From assembly GCF_025698545.1 (NCBI RefSeq), contig NC_068576.1, forward strand, positions 56,828,094 through 56,892,093: a stretch of DNA of 64,000 bases. Direction: 5' to 3'. This DNA comes from Gossypium raimondii. Taxonomy: Eukaryota; Streptophyta; Magnoliopsida; Malvales; Malvaceae. Of the stretch, positions 23,191 to 35,074 are shown one piece after another (position 1 is the stretch's first letter; each line of letters starts with the position of its first letter). The translations under genes and the position numbers were made by a program. The notes beneath the pieces were generated by a model. That model did no database searches. It was not told the DNA's origin and worked only from the letters and a program-made list of their open reading frames with translations.

Positions 23191-25436
23191 AGAAAAAAAA
23201 AATCTACCTACCATTTCATAATTATTATATTATTATTCTTTTTAATTTATTTTGGTATTTAAATCTTTTTTAGCTTAGCTAGATTAGTACCTAATATTAC
23301 ATTTTGTTACTAGTTCACTTCACTACCGTTAAAAAATGATATACTTTAATGGCGAAATGATGCTTTAAGCCATATCCATATATGATAAAGAGTGGAAGAA
23401 GAGTGAAATAATGAGGAATTGAGAGCATGCAAATACGAAGAGAGAATCTGGAAGGCAGGAGCTTAGAGCTAAGACAAATAAATACAAAAAACATCAGCAA
23501 ACCGTACTATCCTCGGAACTCAAACAAAATGCAATGTCTTCCGATGTAATCACATCCTTTGCAGCCTTTTTTCAATTTCCTTTAGGGTACGGTACGTATG
23601 TTGGTTGAATTAAGTTATCTCAATTTATTGTTAATTTTAAATTTAAAAAAATTAAAAAAGCTATGGACGGATATAAAAGTACGAATTTTTAATCTAAAAA
23701 TTATACTATTAATAAATAAAATAAGAACACAATTTACAACAATAGTTTTATGCCATTTTGTATCTTTTATAGAGTAAATATTTTGATGATCTAACCGTTA
23801 TACATGTAAATTTTTGAATTGATTCAATCTCTTTATCTTATTTATCTAAAATATTATATATATTAATATTTATTGAATGACCTACAGTCTTTTTATATAA
23901 AACAGATAGTTATAATTTTTAATTTTCATAAAATTTAACATATTAATCGTACAAAGAGATAGAAAATAATGTAAAACCACTTTAATTTTATATCAATACA
24001 AATCAATCTCTTCCTTAAATTTTATATTATAAATAAGTAAAATATGGACACAAATTAGAATAATATTATTAATTATATGATAATCGAGTAATATAGGGAT
24101 TTTAAAGGGTCCCTAAAATTGGTAACTTTTTAAATTGGCCCGTAACTTTTTATTCTTTAATGTTTAAAATATTTTTAAATTTTATATTTTTACAATTTCT
24201 TGTAATTTACTAAAAATTTAACCAAATTTATTTTTTAAAATATATTTAATTTTTTATTTCTTTGAAATTTTAACAAAATTTATTGTTTTTATTTTAAATT
24301 TATCTATATTCATTTTTTGTTTTCAATATATATATTTTTGAAGTTTTATAATTTATATATTTCTTGGGTTTTAACAAATTTTCAAGGTGTTTTAAAAAAA
24401 ATTAAGAACGGTTAAAGATGAATTCATGTGTCGTCCTCTTATTTCTCCAAGTGCCAGCCCCATACTTGTCCACATCAATAAATTTTTTAAAAAATAAATG
24501 ATGTTAATATAGGGACCAATTTATGTAACAAATGCTAACCTTAAAGACCAATATAAAAAAAAATTAAAGTTCAATGTGAGCAAAATTATCAAATCTAGAG
24601 GTGAATCTATATATTAAACCAAATTTAAACTAATTTGAAATAAACATAAGACTATTCACTAGATAACATCACATTGGCAAGGATGAAGTGCATATATTTC
24701 CACCATAAGATCAAGACCGTCCCTTTAATCTACGTCGAGGGAATCCAACGGTTGGGGTTTAAAAGGGGTGTAGATAGGTCAGTGTCGTGTGTGTATCTGG
24801 GAAAGCTATTTTAGTTTACGCCTTTTATATAATAATTCTACTGTCTTATTTGTCTTCTTGCATGAAATCAGGAAATAATTAAAAAAAGGACAGTGCCAAA
24901 GGTGAATCTGGTGAGAATAAAATGGTACGGCCAAATCTTTACAAAGATTCCATCAAATCTCAATCCGACAACACATGCTACATTGCTATGCGTAGACTAC
25001 CCTTTATTGTTTGAACCATTGTCTCTATATTTATGTCGTGTTTATAAAAAAATTCATATATTATTATATTGAAGTAGTTGGCATTTTTCTTTATGTCGAG
25101 AGGTGGACTTTTTCCTGATGAAATATTTGAAATGTTTTCCCCTTGATGTTAATGGGATTGGGTTTTATTTCTTGATTTTGTAAAAAGTTAAGTATTTAAT
25201 AAGGTAGATTCAACAGAGTAAAAAATTTTTGTCACGATAAATTACACGTGATAAAAGAACACTTTTCAAGAAAATATGAGTACTTGTGCTTGTGTCCTAA
25301 AATATATATGACATTTGAGGACTATTCGCCGTCTCAAGCATTTAGATTTTATACAAAGTTAAGAGATAAAACTTGAATTGGAGACAATACTGACCCGTTG
25401 AGAGTTTATCAACTTTAAATGAACGGCATTTGAGGA

Positions 25437-25461
25437 TTATTATTATTATTATTATTATTAT
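25437..25461. repeat. ATT microsatellite
   Basis: About eight perfect ATT/TTA triplets in a row. A candidate length-polymorphic marker upstream of MIR319. Confidence 0.8.
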
Positions 25462-25838
25462 TGAACATTTCCGGTCTAAAAGAAAAGCAGAAGAATCCAA
25501 GAGAAATGAAACATAGAAATCATAAAATAACCAGATAAACACGTATTTCAAGTACTTATATATTCATAGTTGATGAACCGTGTGGTTTGAAGTATTCTAC
25601 CAACTAATAAAATTGCTGGGTTGTTGTTATGGAATGAATCAATGATTCAAGACTTGTTAATATAATATGTAGATCTCATATCTTATTCTTAAACAACATT
25701 TTTAATAAAAATTTGAATCCTCGAACGAAGACAAAAAGGTATACAAAAAAGAGCTCGACTCTCATTTAGGTTCCAACTCGGCTGGATGTGCCAAACTTTA
25801 TGGTAGGTAAGGAGGGGGGGGGATAGAGTTTGTGTTAG

Positions 25839-25846
25839 TATATAAA
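25839..25846 (+). promoter_or_regulatory. TATA box of MIR319
   Basis: TATATAAA lies about 50 bases upstream of the base of the miR319 hairpin and is followed by GGAAGGAACAAGGGAGGG. This is the usual TATA form of plant Pol II microRNA promoters and would place the transcription start near 25870. Confidence 0.65.
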
Positions 25847-25889
25847 GGAAGGAACAAGGGAGGGAATTACACATCCCTTTCTCTTCTTG

Positions 25890-26100
25890 TTGAATAAAAG
25901 AAAGGGAGCTCCTTTTGGTCCAATACAGGGGGCAGAGAAGGGGATAGAGCTGCCATCTCATGCATTCCGGCTATGCTTAAACCTTTACCTCCATCGTCTA
26001 ATGTTAAGCAGAGCCAGATGCATGGTGTGGGAGCAACTCCTTCCCCATCCTTTGCCCACCCATTGGACTGAAGGGAGCTCCCTGCTTCATTGCATGCATG
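25890..26100 (+). ncRNA. MIR319: MIR319 microRNA precursor
   Basis: The 21-base mature miR319 sequence lies on the 3' arm at 26063-26083; it starts TTGGACTGAAG and ends GAGCTCCCT, identical to the canonical plant miR319 as I know it. The 5' arm at about 25900-25924 (GGGAGCTCCTTTTGGTCCAA) is its partner. The stem continues upward: GGGGGCAGAGAAGGGGATAG pairs with CCTTCCCCATCCTTTGCCC, giving the long stem typical of the miR159/miR319 families, processed from the loop downward. The Cys at position 6 (GGACTG, not GGATTG) separates it from miR159. Known targets are TCP transcription factors controlling leaf growth. Overlapping open frames on both strands are incidental. Confidence 0.95.
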
Positions 26101-26127
26101 TCATTGCATGCATGAATGCATGCATCT
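26085..26127 (+). repeat. CATGCA-rich tract next to the miR319 hairpin
   Basis: TGCATGCATG words recur several times (for example 26092-26100, 26106-26114, 26118-26125). They overlap the base of the hairpin. RY-type CATGCA elements bind B3 factors in other promoters; here the tract may only be a simple repeat. Confidence 0.6.
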
Positions 26128-27524
26128 TAAATATTTCTCTAAATCATTTGCCATTTTTGTTTATGATTGCTTGTTTTCCTAGTCCTTTTTAACTCTCTTT
26201 TTTATTTTTTCAGGCTTTTATTCAACTTCACGCAGTGATGAAAATGGAGGAAAGCAAAATTGCAGCTAAAGAGACAGTACAGTTGATGACATACAACACA
26301 ACGATAATGTCTCAAGATTTAAGAAAGTCCCCTCACCTTCATATTTCCCTTTGCAAAGGGTGTCTACAGAAAAGGGATATATTATGAACACCGTATCAGT
26401 GTAAACTCCAGTTTATTTTCCTTCTAAGCATGTATGAGGTAAATGATATTGTTAAATTTGGCTTTTCCTAAACCTTACATTTTTCTTATATTTGAAATTA
26501 AGTTATTTTGAAATTATTTTTAAGAATTAGTTTTTTTTTTAATTTTTGAGTTTAAAAATGTAAGTCACTGAAGTTTTCTCTTACATAGCTGATATGATTT
26601 GAGTACCTCCATAGGCATATGGCCATTCAAGAACAAACTCTTAGTTCCTTTTAAATTGCACTATTATTATTATTTTTTCTTTTGAAGAGGTTTCTTTAAT
26701 TATTGCAGTTACTTGAGGATCAAATTATGGTTGCTTGGAATGGTTAAAAGTATAATCTGTAGCATTCAACACATTTATTATTGGTAATATACAACATGAT
26801 TCCAAGCAAAATATACAGTAATTATGCTACAATGCATGTACTCCTATGATAGGCTATACCATATTCATGCATTTATTGTGTACGTGCTAGTTAAGGTTCA
26901 ATGCAATTATATACTTCAAAGGTATCAAAATATACATCTCAAAATTCATAAATAGTAGATAAGTATTTAAACTCAAAAATAAAAAAACATCAGACACATC
27001 TTTAAATCTAAAAAATAATCAACATTTACATGTATTTTTATTAAACAAGTTACACTAATTTTTGAAATTTAAGTTCTCAAATGTATCCCAACCTTAATTG
27101 AGAAACGAAATACATTACAAAAATGGTATGGCAAAACTACCCAGATTGAACCACCTTGTTTCACATAGTCAAAGCATCAAAACCCTTGATGGTAGTCCAT
27201 GACACTCGATACATGTAAGCCCTTCCCCAATTCAGCCATGATGTATAAAATACTCGTTGGTAAAAATATGCGCATGTCACGGGCTGAGACTTCACATACC
27301 TGACGTTATCAGGAAAAGGAAAATATTATGATTTTATGGCTTCTGGAATGCACACCAGAGAACAAAAAAGCCATAACAAGAATATTATATGGGACTTTGA
27401 GATGATAAACTTTCTCATCAGCCAAATGGAATTTCATAGTTCCTAAAGAAGCAATATAATGATTACCTCAAGGGGCTATGGCGAACATGAGAAACTGTTA
27501 ACTCCAAAATTTTTAGAAACTTGA
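26128..27524. other. Spacer between MIR319 and the 3' end of the CFM3-like gene
   Basis: Contains a strong polypyrimidine tract and CAG at about 26190-26213 that looks like a splice acceptor, followed by roughly 190 bases of less AT-rich sequence. This could be a downstream exon of the MIR319 primary transcript. The remainder is AT-rich. The sequence from about 27120 to 27524 should include the 3' UTR of the minus-strand CFM3-like gene. Confidence 0.4.
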
Positions 27525-30500
27525 TCAACAATGTCTGCGTAAATCGGATTTTTTAATGTTTGATTGTAAAGATTCTTCATCTTCCCACTCACTGTTGTCA
27601 GCCTCATCTTCATCGTCGTCATCAACAAATTCGCTATCATCTTCATTGTGGTCGTCAACGAATTCGCTATCATCTTCATAATCATCAAACTCATTTTTGT
27701 ATTCATCGTCAGTGTCAGGTGCTATGTTTTCTTCATCCTCACTCTGCAAACGAGCATTTGACAAATTATTCGTTAAAAAAGAAACATTTCCCCCCAACAG
27801 TAACAAGATATTTCAAATAACCACACTGAAGGCTTCTAACTGAAAACCATCCCCCACTCAAGAAGTTATACATGCAACAAATATCAGCAAGAATACTAAG
27901 AACATATAGTAACTCACTTCGGTGAATTCCGAGACGGGATCAAACTGGCCATGCTTGCCTGAGCCCCTATTATTATCATCATCAAACTGGCCATGCTCAC
28001 CTGAGCTCCTATTATTATCATCACCACCATCTTCTGAAGCATCCTACAAAACCAACAATAATTTCTCCAGTTTACTTCAAGCATACCAGGACAGAAAATA
28101 AGAACAACAATGTACTCAGCAAGACCATTGCAGGGCTTTGTTTACCAAAATAATATAAAATAATTAATTAATTATTGAAATAGGATAAGAAAAAAATTAC
28201 TTACCGAAATAAACATTTACTACAGTAACCCGCCGGTGCCGCCTGACCAACCAGCAGCACCACCCCCACTTCCCCCCAATCATTGTGGCATGATTAGTTT
28301 TTTTTTTTTTTAAAGAAAATTCTTTGGTACCATTACTGTAACAGGCGGCACCAATAATACTTTTTTAGTTGGTAAATTAATAGTTTAGCTTTTTTGGTTA
28401 GATAGTTAAATGTTGTTAATTTATCAACTAAAAAAATATTTTATTGGTGCCGCCTGACACAATGACAGCACCAAATTTTTTTTTTTAAACTTATCATGCC
28501 GCAATGATTGGGGGGAAGTGGGGGTGGTGCTGCCGGTTGGTCAGGCGACACTGGTGGGTTACTGTAGCGGATGCTTATTTCCGTAAATAATTCTTTTCCT
28601 ATCCTATTTTGATAATTAATTAATTAATTTATATTATCTGGGTAAAAAAGCCCCATTGCATACTCTCTCATTAAATAGGTGTTACTAAAGGAAACGTAGA
28701 GAAATCTACATGGCATACCAGTAACCATAAATAATGTAGCACTATGAGTAGATTATCAATCAATTTATTACTTCAGAAAGTGCTACCTTATGTTGGCTCA
28801 ATTCTGTGATCCACCTAACAACATTACCATGAACGACATTGCCTTTCTAAATCTTCGATCTTGATTGGTTTAGGTCAAAGCCTTGAATCTTTCTTAACTA
28901 TTTACAACTCACCTCTTTTGCAATAGGAAAAGAATCTAGTATCCTTTAGTGTTCTTTCATTATTATTACTTATTTTCATGTAAAGCTTAACTACAATACA
29001 TATATTCTCTTGCAGTAGAGAACCCAATTAGTTCAGCCAACATTTAAAACTCATGTCTTCCACTATGAAGAATTACCTGCTTATACCAACCCTTTTTTAA
29101 GGATAGCTTAAATATTTAGGCTATATCTTAAGACTTCGTACCATTTGAAAATTGAAATTCAAGGTTTGCATGTAATAAAGATCCTAAATCATTACAGTAG
29201 TATGTTAATATCCTATAGCTTAGCACAAGCGTTGAACTAGTTCAGCATTTTATCTTCGTAACCTTCTCTTATCTCCAATAATGAAATTAGAATCTCATAG
29301 TCAGAAGAGGTTTGACTATGAGAGGCAGAATCCTGAAACAGAAACCAGAATAACGGGAGAACAAGACATCTAAATTATGAGTAACCTCGGCGTATAATAA
29401 AGTGCAACTAACATTTATACAACCAGTTTGGTTTCAACTATTATAAAAATGACTTGGGCTAAACGAAAGTTCATATACAAAGGTGTGTCACGCAAGAAAC
29501 GGAAGTCCCTACCAGTTGCTATATATATATAGCATAGAAATAGAGTTTCAAAAGTGACTGTATATAGGAAAAAGAACACTTACAATTTCCTTTTTCATTT
29601 GCTCAATGGTATTCTCCAATTTAGAAATATGCTGACTTAGAGCCTACAAATAGCATGATGTAAGACATAAAAGCAATATGGAACAATTGTTATGAAGCAC
29701 AACAATAATATCAGAATGTAAGAGATCAAACCTCATGGCGTTGCATTGCAACTGAGCGCTTCAATGCCTTTGCCTTTGTTAGAAGGTTTCTTGGCCTTAT
29801 GCTAATGGGTCGACGGTAATTTTTTCCACGATAGTAGATAAGAGCATATCCTTTGGGGACCCTTTCTATTGCCACCAGTATCCCACCACTTTCATACTCC
29901 AATAACCTTGCTGAATCTTCAACAAATGCAAGGACCTTTTGTTTGGATATTAGCTTCACAAGTTCTCGGTGCTTCCAATGCAGATGCATATTTTCAATAA
30001 CACCATCGAAAACACCACGAACACCTAGTACATTATTATACAAACCGTCAGCATTTTAATTCTAGGTTCAAATTTCAATCACCAAATGAAAAGATCACAC
30101 ACCAAGAGGTAAGTATGGTTTCATTCTTAAACCAACTCTGCGAAACATAACCCGTTCCTCATCAGTGATTGTTTCTTGGTCATAATCAGGAGCAGCAGGG
30201 ATCATGGAGGCTTCTATTTTAGCTAGTAGTCTCTCTGCTCTAAGCTTTTTGGCTTGGGCCTGTTTGCATATTCAAGCATGCAATAAAAGTCAATAACCAA
30301 ATAAATAAAATATCTAAAAACATATTGTGAACTGGTAGCAGGTACAAACATGGAAAAGTTTATATCATACAGCAACTACCTAGATGCACTAAACAGGAAA
30401 CTGATGACCTTCAAAAATAAATAGCAAACTAAGGACCAAAAATAGCAGCCTGTTTCAGATCTTCAGAAAAGTAACTAATCAAGCATATTTGACATACGAG

Positions 30501-33500
30501 ATAATAGCAGTAGCCTTTCCAAGAAGCTAGACATGCTTATACAAAGAAGCTTGTATGGTTAATTTTCCAATGGTTACTAACAATAAACTAGTAACAGATT
30601 CAAAATTGCATATTCTTTGTAAGATTTTTCATTTCAACCAACAGGGTATAGATATTATACTTACAATAGCTAATTTATGTTCCACGCGTTTTACAAGTTT
30701 AGCGTGCTTAGCTTTGGAAGCTTCTTCAATCATCTTTTCACGTTCTTCAGCAGATATATCTCTTCCCCAGCGGGCTTGAGCCTCATAAAACTCAGCCAAA
30801 GTACCAGCTGGTGCCTGTCCTTTGTCTTCACCTGATTGAGCTGGCTCAACTGCTTTGATCCGGAGTTTCTCTTCAGCATCTTGTATCTGTTTTGTCAAAT
30901 CTTGTCTTTCTGCCAGAGCAGCTGCAACATTTGTTGGAAGGAAATCTTTTCCGCGGTATATGACAATAAAATACTTGTTTCTAAGCAGCAAGACACCTCC
31001 AGTTAAGTTCTGCAAAATTGTTAGTACGCATGAGAAGTATATTCTTCTGTCTCTTTTGAAAGTGCAGCATATCTTAAATGATGAAGAGTCCAAAGAAAGA
31101 CAAAAAAATGTCATACACCAGTAAAAAAGATCACTTCAGTATGAATCAGGAATATGAATATGCAATTGCAACAAGGCAGAAGACTATGATCATGCAAAAC
31201 ACAAGATACCAAAGCCTATACACAAAAATATCACTTCAGTAAAAAAATGTATGACATTTTCTAAGCAGCAAGACACCTCCAGTTAAGTTCTGCAAAATTG
31301 TTAGTACGCATGAGAAGTATATTCTTCTGTCTCTTTTGAAAGTGCAGCATATCTTAAATGATGAAGAGTCCAAAGAAAGACAAAAAAATGTCATACACCA
31401 GTAAAAAAGATCACTTCAGTATGAATCAGGAATATGAATATGCAATTGCAACAAGGCAGAAGAATATGATCATGCAAAACACAAGATACCAAAGCCTATA
31501 AGTTGTAAAAGAACATACCTTTAGCTCCTCAGCCATAAGCTTGTTATTTGTATTCTGAATACCTCGTTTTACAGCAATCTTTGCAACGACGCTTTTCTCC
31601 CAAAGTTTAATTATTGCTGCTGCCAATCCCTGGTGGTTTCTATTCCTCCCTAGAAGAATATTTAAATAGTGAAACTCTGTATAATGTCACCAACAGAAAA
31701 GGTAAAGTAAGAGAAAGCATGGAGAAAAGGTGAACATACCCAGGGCAAAATGACAAGGAAGTGATTTAGCAATTTTCCGTAAATTTGTCATCTCTGCATT
31801 GGTAAGCCGTGGTCTCATTCCAGCAGGAAGAAGCCTGAAAGGTGTTTTATAACCAGGTATCTTTGGAGGAAGTAAATCAGCATCAACTGGAAGTATTCCT
31901 GTACCCCACCACTCAACAAATCGAGGTCCTAGACCATCTAGTAGGATGTTATACTCAGCTTCCTCCTCAGTCATGCTTTCACTACGTTCTGGCTTCACCA
32001 CAACCTTATCAGATTTTTCTGAGGTTGAACCTGATCCTGTTTCACTTTCCCTTTTGCCAGCAGAAGAAACATCTGGGATAAAAAGAGCTTCTCCTTCTCC
32101 AGATTGGGATTTAGAAGGACCTTCGTAGTTACTCCCACGATAGACCACCATAACACTTCCAGATCTCCATATAACTAATCCTCCTGTACGACGCTGACCA
32201 TCAATTCAAGCCGTGAATATTATATGTTGTAATAAGTGCTCAGAAGTTAGAAACAGACACCAGATTAAAGCACGGAAGCAAGGAATTATAGAATTTGGCG
32301 ACACACATCCTAGTTACTTCAAAACCTACCCAAAAAAACAAACAATCCGATCTACCACTCAACTTAAAACTAAATGGCCTGTTACTTATATGACAAGCTC
32401 CTTATTTATGTCCAACAAGCAATTCATATGTCCATGAAACATTTGATCTATCCATTTCAAATGAAAAACTAAATCAATACTACATCATTATCACCATTCA
32501 CCATGTAAAAACAAAAACCAAAAGTCTTAAATGCTTAATGTATCAACCAATCTATATCTACTCCATAGAAATCAAAATCTTATTATAACTATATTGCTTC
32601 CATGATAAGATCATTCAAATTTTCTTTTAGAAAGCAAAATTCTTAGATATAAACTTAACCCCAAGGCTAAAAAAGGATCCTTAAGTCAGACGCATGAATA
32701 ACAAAAACTCGAACCAATAACATAATCTCGAACTACATTACTCGGACTCTTCATTTTTCATGCATAACAAAAAAATCTTAGATATAAACTTAACCCCAAG
32801 GCTAAAAGATGATCCTTAAGTCATAGCCATGCATGACTATGTTGCTCGGTCTCTTCATTTTTCATGCAGTACTTGTGTCTCAGATTCGTATCCGAGATAT
32901 CGGGATACTGGGATATGACCTCCTTCAAATACATACAAAAACTAATCATAGCCATGTCGGATATATACCCGTATCCGACGCTCACAACCGAGTCCAAACA
33001 ACACCGGCAAAAACAAAAACTCTTACATTTCTAATGACAAGAGCAAAAACCAACCTCAACAATCTCATGAGCAGTCCTCATATCGACGGCGAGAAATTCA
33101 TGAAACTTAAGCCTAACTAGCTCCTCCTTTCTCCACTTATCATGAATCTTTTCAAGAACCACCTTCGTAATCCCCGCCTTGGGTACATTGATTCTTTCCC
33201 TTAAATGCATCCCCATCCTCCTCAACCTCCTAAGCTCCTCATCCTCAATTGTCAGCTCAGCCAACGTTGGCGCCTTGACTGTCCTCTTTTTTAGTAGACC
33301 TCCCTCCTTCACCACCACCTCCACCACCGCCTCCTCTCGCTCCCACGGCAGCACAGCTTCTTCTTTTTCTTTCTCTATCAGCCTCGTATCAGGCCGAACC
33401 CATTCTCTCTTCAACAAATCACCTAACCTCTCTTCTCCAGTCACCGGCGTCGAATTATAATCGTCAGTTCCGTCATCTTCTTCGTCTTCGTCATCTGATC

Positions 33501-33876
33501 CTAACCCTAAGTTCCGCAACCTGAGAACAATTCTGTCTATAGCGCTTTGCCCTTTATTGAGATACCGAGTTTCAGAATCGGCCTTACCGTTACCGTCCGA
33601 TTGGATGACTTTTTCAGAAGGAGAAGACCAAGCTTGAAGGGAAGAAGAAGAAGAAGAGGCGCCGGTGGATAGGCGATGATACCACGGGTGAGAATAGCGG
33701 TTCGAAATGGAACCCGGATTAGTTCCGGACCGGAGAGAAGAGGAAGTAGTAAAGAAACAAAATGAAGGCTTTGGAAGTGAGAAGAAAAGGTTGAGAGAAG
33801 AAGAATAGGAATTGGATGAGAAAGGGAGTGGGGTTCTGAGGGGCATTTCCGTCAATCTTGTTGTAGTAATGGCCAT
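27525..33876 (-). CDS. CFM3: CRM-domain organelle RNA-splicing factor (CFM3-type), 9 exons
   Basis: Predicted chloroplast (possibly also mitochondrial) group II intron splicing factor of 868 aa. Exons (minus): 33876-33055, 32193-31740, 31649-31519, 31009-30665, 30259-30103, 30024-29732, 29643-29584, 28043-27918, 27743-27525; all GT-AG with consistent phases. The N-terminus is Ser/Thr-rich and basic, as for a transit peptide. Three CRM (CRS1/YhbY) RNA-binding domains lie at about 213-303 (VYRGSNY at its end), 404-495 (VIYRGKDF) and 613-708 (IYYRGKNY). The tail (about 755-868) is very acidic ([18 protein letters not shown]). Size and three-domain layout match the CFM3 group better than CRS1 or CAF. 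Intron 3 carries a duplicated acceptor and intron 7 a foldback element. Confidence 0.93.
28133..28653. mobile_element. Foldback MITE in intron 7 of the CFM3-like gene, with target-site duplication
   Basis: Two arms of about 190 bases form a long imperfect inverted repeat: GGGCTTTGTTTACC at the left end faces GGTAAAAAAGCCC at the right end, and internal words such as CCCCCACTTCCCCCCAATCA and TGATTGGGGGGAAGTGGGGG face each other. The element is flanked by CATTGCA at 28126-28132 and 28654-28660 (8 bases, CCATTGCA, if one terminal base is assigned differently), which fits a target-site duplication. The sequence between is AT-rich and non-coding. Four copies of a GGTGCCGCCTG-like word lie within it. 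Confidence 0.85.
30978..31220. repeat. Tandem duplication, copy 1 (spans the true exon 4 acceptor of the CFM3-like gene)
   Basis: A 243-base unit that includes the first 32 bases of exon 4, its splice acceptor and the upstream intron sequence. It is repeated at 31258-31500 with only one mismatch noticed (AGACTATGAT versus AGAATATGAT) and a 37-base linker between. Confidence 0.93.
31258..31500. repeat. Tandem duplication, copy 2 (decoy acceptor in intron 3)
   Basis: Near-identical second copy of the unit at 30978-31220. On the minus strand it reproduces TTTTGCAG and the first codons [10 protein letters not shown] of exon 4, ending at a point with no donor. Reading on from this decoy acceptor gives a stop after 17 codons. 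Confidence 0.93.
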
Positions 33877-35074
33877 TACTCTCTTTTTCTTTTTTGTTAT
33901 TGAGGATTTGCTGCCATTGTTGTAGCTTTGGTTAAGTGACAGTGAACCGAGGGAGAAAAGATAAGATCTTTTATTTTGGATTTTAAAAGAGAAAAAATTG
34001 ATATTTTTGGTAATGGATATGGCTGGTTTTATTATTGGATCGGGATAATTTCATTTTAATGGCCCCAAATTATAGTTTAATTCGTAAACTAGTCCCTAAA
34101 CTATAAAACGATTCAGTTAAATCTTCGAATTCAAGTATCATTTCAATCGAATTAACTTCAGATTCTAACTGTAAATGATAAATTTGGCACCTACATTTTT
34201 TTATCTCTTTAGATATTGAACTTGACAACGATATGATATTTTAAAATTATGTCACATCATTATTTATTTTTTAAATAGTGACATGACATAATTTCATAAT
34301 GTCACATCATTTAACTTTTATATTTGCTACATTTAGGGAGCAAAATTGTCAAATTCAAAGACTAAAAATTATGCTTTTGGCTATTGAGACCGACTATTAA
34401 ATACTAATATATTAAAAATAATGTTAAAATACCATAAATTCATGTACTCTTCACAAACTTAAAATTTAATCCTTATAATTTTATTTTTAAAATTTAATCT
34501 CTTTGCTTTTCAAATTTCAAAAATTTAAATCCAATTTTTAACACTGGTAAATTTTTATTATTAAATTGAATCTAAATTTAAACATTTAAAAATTAGAAAG
34601 ACTAAATTCTTAAAAATAAAAATACAAAGACTAAATTTTAAATTTATAAGAAGTTAAAACATATTTTAATCTAAAATAGCTAGGAATGTAATTACAGCTT
34701 AAATAGTATAAACTTATTCATTTCCATTATGTGAATAAAATTAAAATTGTGAAAATAATAATTTTCAATATATCAAATAATTTTTATAATACAAATTCTG
34801 ATAAATTTAATACTTAATTTTTCAGCATTTAGCTTCTTTCGACCCATAAACTAACCAAATATGAATACAAATACATGACCTTATCTACCACTTTATATTT
34901 GAACTGACTTAAACTAGCAGTAGCCCTTAATACAATCCATGCTATTTGCTTGCAGGCTACTCTATGAAGATTATTATGTTGAGTTTGGTGTACATGATGT
35001 TATCAGTAAGCAAAAGCTATATCGGTGGAACGATAATCGTGACGTGTAATATCGGAATATGGTAAAGATTGGCT
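33877..35074. other. Intergenic: CFM3 promoter side and 3' flank of the C2-domain gene
   Basis: The first few hundred bases are the upstream region of the minus-strand CFM3-like gene. A foldback repeat of family B lies at about 34390-34680, and another diverged repeat (TTAATGGCCCCAAATTATAG onward) at about 34050-34380. The last part is the presumed 3' UTR of the C2-domain gene. No separate gene is seen. Confidence 0.5.
34390..34680. repeat. Foldback repeat family B, copy 2
   Basis: AT-rich inverted-repeat element: the words ATTCATGTACTC and AAATTTAATCTCTTTG on the left face AAAGACTAAATT and GTTAAAACATATTTTAA on the right. Similar in order to the copies at 2370-2650 and 38190-38505. Confidence 0.45.

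Larger units (their letters stand above)
22243..25820. other. Intergenic region between the CCR4-like gene and MIR319
   Basis: No confirmed gene. It contains a degenerate family A foldback copy at 22490-22745, a short unassigned open segment at about 23044-23190, AT-rich low-complexity sequence at 23600-24400, and an ATT triplet repeat at 25437-25461. The sequence from about 24660 onward is less AT-rich and may be part of the MIR319 promoter. Confidence 0.5.

Noticed and set aside
25887-26192. 101-codon frame on the plus strand and 90-codon frame on the minus strand over the MIR319 hairpin
   Set aside because: Both are incidental to the hairpin; the sequence is fully explained by the microRNA precursor.
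27560-27820. Plus-strand frame rich in His and Arg opposite the CFM3 tail
   Set aside because: It is the antisense shadow of the acidic GAT/GAA-rich exon.
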